Source: DATKPE01 sp035524335
GTDB taxonomy: Bacteria; Bacteroidota; Ignavibacteria; UBA10030; SZUA-254
Reading direction: 5' to 3'
NCBI GenBank assembly: GCA_035524335.1
Contig: DATKPE010000018.1
Coordinates: 4,423 to 68,422, forward strand
Length of the DNA: 64,000 nt
A program made the position numbers and the translations under genes. Positions 1 to 9,205 of this stretch are shown piece by piece. Below the pieces are notes generated by a model. The model ran no database searches and had not been told where the DNA came from. It saw nothing but the letters and a program-made list of their open reading frames with translations. Position 1 is the stretch's first letter; the number at the start of each line of letters is the position of its first letter.

Positions 1-295
1 AGGTCAATACGGTATTGCAGTAGACGAGATCGGGGGCGATACGGCGGAGGAGCAGGAATCTCCGGGGCATATAGAACGCTTCGCGCGCATAGCGGAAGGG
101 GCCGGGGAACAGACTCTGCCGGATAACCCGGGCATATTTATCAAATTCTGCCCGGAGCGGGCCATCGCGTCCGAGGAGAAGGACGGACTCGAATTTTTCC
201 CTGTCGATGAATTTCAGAATGAGCAGGAGTTCCTGCGGCGCACCCGTCCGTTCCGCATCCTGGGAGATGAAAAGTATCCGCCGTCGTGTCGGCAT
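1..295 (-). CDS. GT4-like glycosyltransferase, N-terminal fragment
   Basis: Reading the minus strand from an ATG at 295 gives an open frame to the window edge (98 codons). The product begins MPTRRRILFISQDAERTGAP and continues with ELLLILKF. The ILFxSxDxxxTGAPxxLL pattern is the usual N-terminal Rossmann strand and glycine loop of GT-B, family GT4, glycosyltransferases. The start lies 18 bases after the stop of the preceding GT4 gene, so it is the next gene of the same operon. The C-terminal nucleotide-sugar-binding half lies outside the window, so donor and acceptor cannot be guessed. Confidence 0.8.
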   Translation of the reverse strand, partial: MPTRRRILFISQDAERTGAPQELLLILKFIDREKFESVLLLGRDGPLRAEFDKYARVIRQSLFPGPFRYAREAFYMPRRFLLLRRIAPDLVYCNTVLT

Positions 296-313
296 GCGGG
301 ATATCCGGCGACC

Positions 314-1432
314 TCAGACTGCCGCGAGGAGGCGTTCGAGGTGGGGAAGCAGTTTTGCGAACTGATGATCCCAGGTCAGTTCGCTTGCAACGGCGTTCCG
401 GCAGTTTTCGACGAGCTCATCATAGGCCGGCGTCCCTGCAATGGTGAGCGCTTTCCCGAGCGCCCGCGCGAAGGAGTCGAGACTCCAGTCATCCATCAGG
501 ATTCCGCACCCGTACCGGTCGATGATCATCCGGCACTGGGGGTGCGGAGCGGCAATCGGCGGGACGCCATCCGCTATCGCCTCGAAGAATTTGTTCGGGC
601 AGGCAAAGAAATGCTGATCGTCGACAGGGTTCCACATGATGATGCTGTACAGGTAGGACGATCTGATCCTTGCGATGGCCTGTCCGTCGAGGAAACCGCG
701 GAATCGGACATTGCCGACGAGTGTTTTGAGTTTCCTCTCCAGGTCATCCTTTTCGGCACCGGAGATGCGTCCGAAGATGTCGATAGGAAATTTTGCGATC
801 CGGGGATCGGCGAAATAATCGGGAAAGGTCCTCTGGCGGTCGATCGTCCCGGCATAAAGAATTCTGCGGACTCTCTGTGCCCGGACGGAACCGGTCCCCC
901 CTCCTCCGGTTTCCGGACAATTATAGACGACACCGAGTGGAATGTCCCGGAACCCGCAGTACTCCATGTCCCTGGCGGCGCGGTTTTCTTCCGGGTAGAT
1001 GAGGAGATCCACCATCCCTTCGATCCATTTATTGGCGAGGCGGTCGGCCGGCGGGTAGTTCGCCACCGATTCATAATTATAATAGATGACGATTCCCGGT
1101 TTTTGCCTCAATCTGTAAAGAAGGGGAAGAGTGAAGGTACAGAAAAGAACCAGGATGTCGGGCTTCAGGCGGTCGATTTCGGCGACTGCTGAGAGGAGAT
1201 ATTCGATCCGCCCCGGAGGGGTGTAGACATTCATCGTGGTAAAAATCCTCCGGACGGTCATGCCGCTGAACTGTCCGTGCTGAACCGGCTGGCCGATGCG
1301 GTCGGGCTCGAGTACGACGCACGTGGTGCTCCCGGTGAGTTTTTTCAGCGATCCGACGAACGCCGGAATCTGCGGGCTCCCGTAGCCGAGAGGAACATCC
1401 GAGACGGCGACAATGCGCAGGTCAGCTCTCAT
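314..1432 (-). CDS. glycosyltransferase, GT4-like (GT-B fold)
   Basis: A 372-aa protein starting MRADLRIVAVSDVPLGYGSP. A longer reading to 1534 exists, but the ATG at 1432 overlaps the upstream stop by only 11 bases and sits exactly at the first beta strand, so it is preferred. The N-terminal half holds the acceptor-side Rossmann fold. The C-terminal half has RRILYAGTIDRQRTFPDYF (donor-side fold start) and a late CPNKFFEAIADGVPPIA segment that matches the EX7E-like region of GT4 enzymes. It is cytoplasmic and presumably adds one sugar to the exported glycan. Sugar specificity is not readable. It lies between two other glycosyltransferases in the same operon. Confidence 0.85.
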   Translation of the reverse strand: MRADLRIVAVSDVPLGYGSPQIPAFVGSLKKLTGSTTCVVLEPDRIGQPVQHGQFSGMTVRRIFTTMNVYTPPGRIEYLLSAVAEIDRLKPDILVLFCTFTLPLLYRLRQKPGIVIYYNYESVANYPPADRLANKWIEGMVDLLIYPEENRAARDMEYCGFRDIPLGVVYNCPETGGGGTGSVRAQRVRRILYAGTIDRQRTFPDYFADPRIAKFPIDIFGRISGAEKDDLERKLKTLVGNVRFRGFLDGQAIARIRSSYLYSIIMWNPVDDQHFFACPNKFFEAIADGVPPIAAPHPQCRMIIDRYGCGILMDDWSLDSFARALGKALTIAGTPAYDELVENCRNAVASELTWDHQFAKLLPHLERLLAAV

Positions 1433-3494
1433 GGGTAACTCCCGACCTCCTCCCGGGCGCCGGATGCACCGCTCCCGCGGCGAGTTTCTGAACAAGGTTG
1501 TCCGCGGTATGCGTCCCGTTCCAGCCGCCGGCAAATTCCCGCGCCGTCGAACGGTAATGGGGATATCCGTCGACCACTCTTCTCACCGCGTCCGGAATGA
1601 ATGCCGGCGAAGTATACGATTCTCCGATGGCGCCGAGCGGCGGCAGGGATCCGGACCGTTTCACCCGCAGGAACTGCATGCGCAGGTCGACGACATGTAT
1701 TGCATGGTCGTGATAGGCATTCGAGACGCCGACCCACATTCTGGCCGATTCCGGGTGCACCGGGATGAGCACGGTACACCTCTCCTCCACACCCGCCCGG
1801 GTAACGATTTCCTCGCTCGACCGGACTTTGATTTTCTTTTCGTTCTGCTGTTCGACATGAATTCTGATGTACGACCCCGGAAGCATTCCCTCTTCGGGCC
1901 GGAAGCTGAGGTGGATCACATCGGCGGAGGAGGGAATCCTCGACCAATGGTACGAAACCGCATCCCGTCCGCCGAAGGACAACCCGCCATCGTCCTCGTC
2001 GAAAATATTTCGGCTCCGTATGTTCAGCCACCGTGTGCGGACATACCTGTTCGGCGCGATGACGGAAAATTCCGACAGCAGTGCATTCCGGTAGCGGTAC
2101 ACCTGATGGGAAAACTGATCGGCAAGCCAGGTTCCGGCCGGAACGACCACCGGCATGCCGACCGTGAGGCATTCGACGAGCGCGCCGGAACTGCGCGCAT
2201 AGTAGTTGGTATCATCGTACAGGAGAAGGCAGATATCGCCGCGGTCGACCAGCGCCCGGTACTCCGACGAGCCGAGCGGTTCCCTCAGAAGGCGCACCGA
2301 TGCCTGCGGCATCGTTTCCAGTAGGGCGCGCGCGATAATCGAGGGGGCATTATGCTCCGGTTTCCCGTTCGGAAGATTGGACTGGAATTCGAACCGGATT
2401 TTTCCGGGGACGACATACTCCTTCCACAGATCCATCACGAGGGACGGCAGGAACTGATAGCCTTTTTCCCCCCGGGCATCGCCGAGGTAGACGATAGTAA
2501 GCGGCGATGCGGCAGACTCCCGGCTTCCTGCGGAGAAGTCCGGATTGATCGGGATCGGAAGAGTCCGGAACGGAACGATATTGAGCCGGTTATACTGGTC
2601 CGTCAATTTATCCGTGTCGGTATAGAAACAAATCGTGTGCCCCGGCAGGCCGTCGGCGAGCTGGTGGAACGCGAGACGGACCGCCTGAAGCTGTTCATCC
2701 TGTGCGGCGAAATCTGGTTCGCGGCCGCGGTAGATATCGCGCCGGAAAAGCAGGTGCCAGGTTGCCGCCGAGGAATCGGGGTCACGCTTGAGAAAATCAT
2801 GAAGACCCATCATGTCGATCACCGAAAGTGTCGGGATGAACACGAGGTCGCCCTTCTCGAGACGGACTTTCCGGAAGAGGGCGCGGGTGGAGGCGGCAAA
2901 CGCGCGCCGGCGACGGACATTCGCCAGCCATCCGCCGATGTCGCGGCGATTGCGGAGCGGGAACGCCACCGGGAAAAAAACCGAGATGATCAGCTCCCAG
3001 AGACTGCGGAGGACGTTTCCGGGGTATCCGCGGAAGACGGTTTTGACGAGCTCCACCGATTTCCGGCCAAGTTCGATCAGGTAAAAGAGAGGGCTCAGGA
3101 GCAATCCCCAGCCGATAACCCGTCCGATGCGGAAGGCGTTGTTCCGGAGAAACTCAACGGGCTGTTTTTTCACCTCAATGAAATATTCCCGCCGGGAAAA
3201 ATGCGCGGAGGCCTTTTTTCGCGCATACCAGATGCGGGCTTTGGCGAGGATGCGCGCCCCGAATCCCTTCTTCCGCCGCGTGACCGAACCGAACCCCCAG
3301 ATGTCGAACGAGTAGACGGGATGTATTTCCCAGTGGGGATCCGCGGTGCCTTTCGACCGGTCGAATTCGCTGTGGACGCCGGCGACGGGGGTAAACCCGG
3401 CGTTCTCGGCGCTCCGGAGAACGTGCGTGGCATATTCGAAATAATGCCCGCCCGTATTCCGGATGGAATGGTCTATGAGAACAAATTTAGGCAT
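1422..3494 (-). CDS. large glycosyltransferase with extra C-terminal domain
   Basis: A 690-aa protein, well above the 350-420 aa usual for GT4. It begins MPKFVLIDHSIRNTGGHYFEY, a GT-B N-terminal strand and loop. Residues about 90-200 hold a hydrophobic/basic insert (LLLSPLFYLIELGRK and ELIISVFFPVAFPL), which may be amphipathic membrane helices. The donor-side fold starts near PLTIVYLGDARGEKGYQFLP, and GALVECLTVGMPVVVPAGTW is the usual GT-B nucleotide-sugar loop. About 170 residues after that are not explained by a glycosyltransferase fold; their alternating pattern suggests a beta-sandwich. The start has an AAAGGA ribosome-binding site and overlaps the upstream FkbM gene by 8 bases. Confidence 0.8.
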   Translation of the reverse strand: MPKFVLIDHSIRNTGGHYFEYATHVLRSAENAGFTPVAGVHSEFDRSKGTADPHWEIHPVYSFDIWGFGSVTRRKKGFGARILAKARIWYARKKASAHFSRREYFIEVKKQPVEFLRNNAFRIGRVIGWGLLLSPLFYLIELGRKSVELVKTVFRGYPGNVLRSLWELIISVFFPVAFPLRNRRDIGGWLANVRRRRAFAASTRALFRKVRLEKGDLVFIPTLSVIDMMGLHDFLKRDPDSSAATWHLLFRRDIYRGREPDFAAQDEQLQAVRLAFHQLADGLPGHTICFYTDTDKLTDQYNRLNIVPFRTLPIPINPDFSAGSRESAASPLTIVYLGDARGEKGYQFLPSLVMDLWKEYVVPGKIRFEFQSNLPNGKPEHNAPSIIARALLETMPQASVRLLREPLGSSEYRALVDRGDICLLLYDDTNYYARSSGALVECLTVGMPVVVPAGTWLADQFSHQVYRYRNALLSEFSVIAPNRYVRTRWLNIRSRNIFDEDDGGLSFGGRDAVSYHWSRIPSSADVIHLSFRPEEGMLPGSYIRIHVEQQNEKKIKVRSSEEIVTRAGVEERCTVLIPVHPESARMWVGVSNAYHDHAIHVVDLRMQFLRVKRSGSLPPLGAIGESYTSPAFIPDAVRRVVDGYPHYRSTAREFAGGWNGTHTADNLVQKLAAGAVHPAPGRRSGVTHES

Positions 3495-4338
3495 CTATCC
3501 TTTCACCGCGCCGGCTGCGGAGCCGGTACGCCGAGAGAAACTTATCCGTCGCGGCCTGGCAGGAGCGGAGAAATGGAGCCGAATGCAGACGGGTCGATGC
3601 GAGGAGGTTGCCGATCCGGTCGGCATAGGTCTCGGCATAGAGACCCGGGTCGGCAAGCCTGTTTTCCGCGATGTCGAAGAGAAGATATCCTTCCGCCGCG
3701 AGAGCGTCGGTCAGCGCACGGAGGGAACCGCCGATACCGTCGATTTCCACGGCGTGTGTTTCGATGACCATGTCGGGGTGGTGCTCGCGCATGATTGTTT
3801 TCATTCCGTTCACCGCGAGATACTCCGATCCCTCGACGTCGATTTTCAGACAGCCGGGAGCGGGATTCCCGCTCCGGCAGAAATCGTCCAGTGAGACCAT
3901 CGGCACTTCGATCCGTTCACCGTCCGGATGAAATTTGAGGATTTCCGGATTGCGCGTGGAGGCGACGGAATGAAAACCGTTCACCGCATAAAAAACGACT
4001 GTCTCACGGGAAACGTCGCCCACGCAGAACGTCTGCAGAGTACAGCTGACGCCGTTGCACCGGAAGAGCTCCGAAGCCCTGGCGGCGGTCGAAAGATTCG
4101 GCTCGAAGGAAAACACCCTGCCGGAGGGCCCGATCAGCGAGCCGATGAGGACGGACATGACCCCAAATGATGCACCGACGTCGTAGACGATCTCGCCCCT
4201 CGTCAGAACGAGGCTCAGAGCGTGGAAGGCCAGCGGCTCGTAATCGAAATAGTCGTCGGACGGGGAGGGCGGCAGGATTCCGCTGAACGATTTGGGAACG
4301 CGGAGTTTCGTTCCGTTAATATTTGAAAAAGGGGCCAT
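3487..4338 (-). CDS. FkbM-family SAM-dependent methyltransferase
   Basis: A 283-aa protein. The SAM-binding loop is VYDVGASFGVMSVLIGSL, followed by GRVFSFEPNLSTA (acidic residue for the ribose) and GCLKIDVEGSEYLAVNGM, the FkbM hallmark. FkbM enzymes O-methylate sugars or similar hydroxyls, which fits capping or decoration of the glycan built by the neighbours. The ATG at 4338 is chosen because the longer frame to 4392 begins with TTG and overlaps the upstream gene. The 3' end overlaps the next glycosyltransferase start by 8 bases, so translation is probably coupled. Family assignment is firm; the methylated position is unknown. Confidence 0.9.
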   Translation of the reverse strand: MAPFSNINGTKLRVPKSFSGILPPSPSDDYFDYEPLAFHALSLVLTRGEIVYDVGASFGVMSVLIGSLIGPSGRVFSFEPNLSTAARASELFRCNGVSCTLQTFCVGDVSRETVVFYAVNGFHSVASTRNPEILKFHPDGERIEVPMVSLDDFCRSGNPAPGCLKIDVEGSEYLAVNGMKTIMREHHPDMVIETHAVEIDGIGGSLRALTDALAAEGYLLFDIAENRLADPGLYAETYADRIGNLLASTRLHSAPFLRSCQAATDKFLSAYRLRSRRGERIDA

Positions 4339-4375
4339 CAGGAATGTCGAAGCGGGCCGGCGGTGAGTGGTACCC

Positions 4376-7300
4376 TCACGGCAACCATCCAATATAAACG
4401 CTCAATCTGCGAATGTCAAATGAATCTCCCTGTTTTACGCCAAACAATCCGATCGAATAATAATCGTTCGGGCGCGGATCGGAAAGAAATGAGCGAATCG
4501 TGAGATCGTTCCACCCGGGGCCCGGTTTCCCTTCGGCGCTGGTCACCGTCGCCTGGTTTTTCCCGTCGAAGTCGAATAACTGGAGTTCCTGAAGGGCCGC
4601 ACCGGACGACCGAATGGACCCCTTGATGGTCACCGGCATCTGCCGGAACTGGCGGAGGGGATCCGACTGCACGAGGACGATCCACTCGGCGCTGGTGAGG
4701 GCCGTTATCCGCACGCCACCGCCCTCTTCCGGCGGGAGGCTCGTCACACGGTACCGGACTCCGGCCGGAGCGGAAACCGAGTATCCTTCGATCTGATCGT
4801 TGGCCGCCGGGATTCTGAAATCCGGATTATCGTTCACTGCATTCAGGTCCGGGAGAAGTGGCGACCACGTCCCCCCCGTACCGGCAAATTTCAACGGCGC
4901 GAGTCCCGTTCCGGGATGCCACAGACCGAGATTTTTCACCGTCAGCTGTTGGCCGGTCTGCGGGATGATTCTGAGCTCTTTTCCTCCGGTCCGGTGAACC
5001 AGAACGCGTCCTCCGCCCATGAGAAAAAAATCGTCCTGTTTCGGTCTGCCGGTGAGTCGTTCGAATCTCCACGGCGCCGAGCCTGGAGCATCGTCCGTAT
5101 CGGGGAGGAACCAGCAGGCCAGACCGGATCGGGACCCGATCGTTTCCGCAGCTTCGTAACCGGTCACGGAAAGATCCGAGATGAACAGTCTCTCGTCTCC
5201 GAAAGGATTCTTGAATGCCACCCGGACCGTCGCGGTTTTTTCCGGCACAGGAAAGAGAACGTCGATCGTTCGCTGAGCCTGGTAGCTGTTGAACACCGAC
5301 AGCGCCTCTTTCAGGTCGATTCTCGCGCCTCCGGTATCGTAGAAGTCACAGTAGATACCGACCTGTTTGCTGGCGATCTCATTTTTCATCGTGAAGTGAA
5401 GCTGAACCTCTGCAAGGGAGGGGACGACCGGAATATCCGTGTAGCTCCTGGTATTCTCGCCTCCGAAATAGACGTCACTGCCCGAGAGGATGCGGGCGTT
5501 CGAGGAATCACCGCAGAACCATGACAGCTCGCTCCCTCCGCGGACGAGGATCGGCACGTAGACGTCTCCCCCCGCGGGCGGCAGTGTGAACGAGAGCGGC
5601 GCGGAGGATTGGATCGTTTTCCCGCTCCGGATGTCGGACACTCTGTCGAAGAATCTGAGCGTCGCATTCCTGTAGGGGATGATTTCACCGAGATGGTCCG
5701 CGACGTCGAGCCGGCCCGCTGTGGACGAGGTATGCCAGCCATGCTCGTAAAAAACAGAATTCCAGATATTGTGGAGTTCTCCCGTCGAGCTCACCGCCAC
5801 CGCCCGGTAATTTGCCGCCTGATATCCCTCGTCCTGACCGAAGACATAGGCGATCCTGTCCGGTGGGATCCGGCCATCCTGCGGCAGAGGAGTCCCTTCC
5901 AGCGTGCCGGCGGGAGCTTCGATCCCTTCGGCGGCGAGAATGGTGGGGAATATGTCGATATGCTTCACCACGCCGCTGATCCGCCGGCCTTCCTTCTGGT
6001 GCGGGAATTTCACAAGGAGGGGGACATGATGTTCGACGTGGCTCAGCCGGTAGGATCCATGTCCCTGCCATCCGTTCGCAAACTGCTCGCCGTGATCGCT
6101 GGTGATGATCAGGAGGCAGTTGTCGTAACAGCCGAGCGATTTGAGGGTATCGACAAACGCACAGAGCATGGAATCGGTTTTCATGATATTCTCGTCGTAC
6201 CGGATCCGCAGCTTGTCGATCATCGGCTGGAGATCGTCGGTGTACGGGCGGTAGTTGAGCTGATCCTGGACGGTACGGTCGGCGAGTCCGCTGTCGGCGG
6301 GAAGGAGCCTGCCGAGGAATTCATCGGCGAGGTAGGGATAGTGGGGGCGGTCCGTATTCAGCTGGAGAAAAAATGGTTTCGCGGGGTCGCGGCGGCGGAG
6401 CATCGAGACCGCGACGCCGTATTCTTCATCGTCGACCGATTCCACGGATGTCCCGCGGAGGTTGAACGAAACGAGCGTCCAGATCAGACCGAGCCGGAAA
6501 CGGCTGGCGGGAAGGATGTTCTGCAGAACCGCGGCAATGTCGGAATCAAAATTGTTGTCGACAAACAGGTGCTCGGTCGCATAACTCCGATCGATATAGG
6601 ACTGGAAACCGAAAAATTTCTGATCGTAGTTGCACTGGACGGAGAAGGTCTGGAACCCGTTCATCTTCATGATCTGAGGGATACAGACCCAGTCCCGGCG
6701 CCCGGCGACGCGCCGTCCGTAATCGGACCAGGTCGAAAAATAAGGATACCTGCCGGTCAGAATGGAGATATTGGACGGGACGGTGGCGTTCGAGCTGGAA
6801 TGCGCATCCTCGAACACGGTCCAGCTTCGGGCAAGGCTGTCGAGCTTCGGCGTGGTCCGGAGAGCATACCCGTAGAGCGACAGGTCATCGGCCGTCGTAC
6901 TTTCCAGCACGATGAGGACGACGTTCGGCCGGTCGGCGGAACGCGCGACCTGCTGAGGGGGGGCCGCAACCGATCCGGCGTCGGCTGTCAGGAACCCCTC
7001 CGCAGTACAGTAAAGGGTGACCGCGGCGGCGGCGACAAGCACGATCCGGTTCGGAAGGCGCGTGCGGTTCCCCACGCGGTCGAGGAGTATCGGGACCTTC
7101 CGGCGGACAAAGACATAGAGAATCGAAAAGAGGACCGCCCCGGCAATATGCACAAAAAGGCTGTAGTCGCCCACGATGCTGAGACCGTACGACACCGCCA
7201 GGAGCACGACGGCATGGAACAGGGTCAGCATCAGCGCAAGAAACACGAGGAATTGAAACAGCGCGCGGAGAGCCGCCGCGAGCCCGGCGGCAGGGAAACG

Positions 7301-7495
7301 GCGAAGGAGGAAGACGCCGGCCCCGACAAGCAGGCCCGCCCCGGTGATGAGAAAACAATAGGTGCTCAGGATATCGACCGTGCTGATCCGGTAATACCGG
7401 AGGACCTCCCATGCCCGGAACAGTTCTTCGCACAGAAAGAGCCAGCATATGAAAAACAGTTGGTGAAAGCGGCGATCGGGCGGGCGTGGGCTCAT
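4376..7495 (-). CDS. membrane-anchored alkaline-phosphatase-superfamily transferase/sulfatase-like protein
   Basis: A 1039-aa protein with about five N-terminal membrane segments (to residue ~175), a catalytic domain (~190-560) and a long beta-rich C-terminal part. The metal site starts NVVLIVLESTTADDLSLYGY. The expected nucleophile region reads NATVPSNISILTGRYP, and the second metal site reads IITSDHGEQFANG. Classical sulfatases have Cys/Ser-x-Pro-Ser-Arg there. Here a Thr sits at that place and the first ligand is Glu, as in EptA/LtaS-type phosphotransferases, so transfer of a phospho-head group onto the glycan is as likely as sulfate removal. The ATG at 7495 overlaps the upstream stop in an ATGA, the pattern used elsewhere in this operon. 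Confidence 0.8.
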   Translation of the reverse strand: MSPRPPDRRFHQLFFICWLFLCEELFRAWEVLRYYRISTVDILSTYCFLITGAGLLVGAGVFLLRRFPAAGLAAALRALFQFLVFLALMLTLFHAVVLLAVSYGLSIVGDYSLFVHIAGAVLFSILYVFVRRKVPILLDRVGNRTRLPNRIVLVAAAAVTLYCTAEGFLTADAGSVAAPPQQVARSADRPNVVLIVLESTTADDLSLYGYALRTTPKLDSLARSWTVFEDAHSSSNATVPSNISILTGRYPYFSTWSDYGRRVAGRRDWVCIPQIMKMNGFQTFSVQCNYDQKFFGFQSYIDRSYATEHLFVDNNFDSDIAAVLQNILPASRFRLGLIWTLVSFNLRGTSVESVDDEEYGVAVSMLRRRDPAKPFFLQLNTDRPHYPYLADEFLGRLLPADSGLADRTVQDQLNYRPYTDDLQPMIDKLRIRYDENIMKTDSMLCAFVDTLKSLGCYDNCLLIITSDHGEQFANGWQGHGSYRLSHVEHHVPLLVKFPHQKEGRRISGVVKHIDIFPTILAAEGIEAPAGTLEGTPLPQDGRIPPDRIAYVFGQDEGYQAANYRAVAVSSTGELHNIWNSVFYEHGWHTSSTAGRLDVADHLGEIIPYRNATLRFFDRVSDIRSGKTIQSSAPLSFTLPPAGGDVYVPILVRGGSELSWFCGDSSNARILSGSDVYFGGENTRSYTDIPVVPSLAEVQLHFTMKNEIASKQVGIYCDFYDTGGARIDLKEALSVFNSYQAQRTIDVLFPVPEKTATVRVAFKNPFGDERLFISDLSVTGYEAAETIGSRSGLACWFLPDTDDAPGSAPWRFERLTGRPKQDDFFLMGGGRVLVHRTGGKELRIIPQTGQQLTVKNLGLWHPGTGLAPLKFAGTGGTWSPLLPDLNAVNDNPDFRIPAANDQIEGYSVSAPAGVRYRVTSLPPEEGGGVRITALTSAEWIVLVQSDPLRQFRQMPVTIKGSIRSSGAALQELQLFDFDGKNQATVTSAEGKPGPGWNDLTIRSFLSDPRPNDYYSIGLFGVKQGDSFDIRRLSVYIGWLP

Positions 7496-8898
7496 CGGCT
7501 GCAAAGAATGAGAATACGTCCGTCCGGAAACGACGGGAAGGTTTCCAGATGCGCATACCGCCGCTTCAGGGAATCGAGAAAATTTTCCATCGTGTACCAG
7601 CTCAGATCACGCCGGGTCGTGGAGGTGATCATTCTGACTTTTTCATCCCCCGGAGGCACGAACTCCGTCAGAAGGTATTTCCTGCCGTAATCGGAGAACG
7701 CTTCCGCGATCCGGTCGAAGCTCTGACGTTGGGTGATTGCGAGGTGATGGACGATTGCAAGGGCGAACGCCATATCCGACGCACAGCGTTCGAACGACGG
7801 GGAGAACTGAGCCGCACGGTGACCGCACGAGGGCGAGGGATTCGCGACGTCGACCATGAGGGGAAGGATCCGGAGATGATGTTTCGACGCGTACCGGTAA
7901 AGATGGGAAACGGCGCTTTCATCCGAATCGAATGCGACCACACGGGCCCCCCGCCGCTCTGCGATGATGCTGTATCCTCCCTGGTTACAGCCGATATCGA
8001 CGACACTGGCCGGTTTCAGCCGTTCCACAATGCCCGCAAGGTTGTGCTCCTTGGCGGTGAAGCCGGAGGGCTGAAGAAATCTCTCCAGATCGCGATGATA
8101 ATCTGCCCAGGCCGTTTTCCTCCGCTCCACATCGATGGCGGTTACGGTCCGCCTCAGGGATCTGAAGAATTCCCTCCTCATTTCCTTCCCGGGTGCAAAT
8201 TTGGCGGCAAGGGATGCGGCTCCGGTCCCCTTCTTCGGGCTTCCGCCTCCCCGGCTGAGGAGGTACGGAAGAACGAACTTCAGGAAAAGCCCCGGCCGGC
8301 GGATCAGCGCGGAATTCGGCAGGAGACGGACGAACTGTTCCGGACTGATGCCGGTAATGTAGTCGTGCAGAAGCCCCCGGACCGCATCGCCGAAGCCGTG
8401 CGAGGTGAGATAGAGCGGATAGAGGAAAAAGGATGCAAATTGAGAATACGCGATCCAGAAAAGATCCCGCTCCTCCGGAATGATCGATGTGAAATCGACA
8501 AAAACAGGGTCCGGCCCGTCGAAGAGGACATTCCAGGGATAGGCATCCTGCAGCGCAAAACCGTCGCCGACAAGCTCCTCCCCGATATCGACGTGGAGGA
8601 GCGCCGCATCCTTCAGCATCGGAGGCGCCCACTCGTAACAGTATGACGTCGTGGGAATGGTCCGGTGCTCCAGAACCAGATCCGTATCCGCAAGCTTCCG
8701 GTCGGTCACCACCGTGCCGACGATCTTTGTGCCGATCATGGCGCGGACCGATGGGGCATCAAGCAGAGACCGAACGAACGCGCCGGATCCTCTGTGGATG
8801 GCCCTGAAATACCTGCCATCCTCGACGAACACGGTGCCGTGGGGATCGACGTAGGAGTTGGGATGACGGACAGAACCACCCTGTAGCTCTGGACTCAT
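7492..8898 (-). CDS. NoeA-like class I SAM methyltransferase
   Basis: A 468-aa protein. The C-terminal half holds a class I methyltransferase: SVVDIGCNQGGYSIIAERRG is motif I, VVAFDSDESAV the acidic strand end, and ALAIVHHLAITQ a post-motif region. The N-terminal half (GTVFVEDGRYFRAIHRGS, DAYPWNVLFDGPDPVFVDF) resembles the kinase-like N-terminal region of NoeA/nodulation-type methyltransferases, where DxxPxN and DF look like remnants of a phosphotransferase active site. It lies between an 81-aa membrane protein and the phosphatase-superfamily transferase in the export operon. A role in modifying the polysaccharide is inferred from that position; the substrate is unknown. Confidence 0.75.
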   Translation of the reverse strand: MSPELQGGSVRHPNSYVDPHGTVFVEDGRYFRAIHRGSGAFVRSLLDAPSVRAMIGTKIVGTVVTDRKLADTDLVLEHRTIPTTSYCYEWAPPMLKDAALLHVDIGEELVGDGFALQDAYPWNVLFDGPDPVFVDFTSIIPEERDLFWIAYSQFASFFLYPLYLTSHGFGDAVRGLLHDYITGISPEQFVRLLPNSALIRRPGLFLKFVLPYLLSRGGGSPKKGTGAASLAAKFAPGKEMRREFFRSLRRTVTAIDVERRKTAWADYHRDLERFLQPSGFTAKEHNLAGIVERLKPASVVDIGCNQGGYSIIAERRGARVVAFDSDESAVSHLYRYASKHHLRILPLMVDVANPSPSCGHRAAQFSPSFERCASDMAFALAIVHHLAITQRQSFDRIAEAFSDYGRKYLLTEFVPPGDEKVRMITSTTRRDLSWYTMENFLDSLKRRYAHLETFPSFPDGRILILCSR

Positions 8899-8918
8899 GC
8901 AGAGGTGTTCATAATGGA

Positions 8919-9164
8919 TTATTCCCCGGCGGTGCCGGAATCCTTCTTGCCATCGTTCCGGACATCCGGACTTTCACCGGATTTTTTCCCCTTCCGGAAG
9001 AGATTCAGGAGATTCAACGACCCTTTTTTAAAGAAAAGAATGAATGCCCCGAGCGCGATCAGAACAAAATAGATGATCTGCGTGAGCATTCCCATGGAAC
9101 CGGGGTCTATATATTGTATTAATACGATCGTCATGCGGATCAGACTGTCAATATCCTTTGCCAT
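8919..9164 (-). CDS. small single-span membrane protein
   Basis: An 81-aa protein with one clear membrane helix (IIYFVLIALGAFILFFKKGS, about residues 28-47) followed by a basic and polar tail ending in KKDSGTAGE. It lies 41 bases after the GT2 stop and 20 bases before the NoeA-like gene, all on one strand, so it is co-transcribed. I do not recognise a family. Its place in an ABC-type glycan export operon suggests a small scaffold or regulator of the membrane machinery, but nothing in the sequence proves that. Confidence 0.7.
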   Translation of the reverse strand: MAKDIDSLIRMTIVLIQYIDPGSMGMLTQIIYFVLIALGAFILFFKKGSLNLLNLFRKGKKSGESPDVRNDGKKDSGTAGE

Positions 9165-9205
9165 TAACGGCGGACAGGTAACCGCCGGCCGCCGATTTCA
9201 CTCTC

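Noticed and set aside
2352..3767. Plus-strand frame of about 470 codons
   Set aside because: Opposite the large glycosyltransferase and the FkbM gene, with no recognisable domain and no promoter.
5609..7690. Long plus-strand open frame of nearly 700 codons
   Set aside because: It lies opposite the phosphatase-superfamily transferase, whose metal and nucleophile motifs are clear. The plus reading has no domain and is rich in Arg, Gly and Asp as expected from antisense GC-rich DNA.
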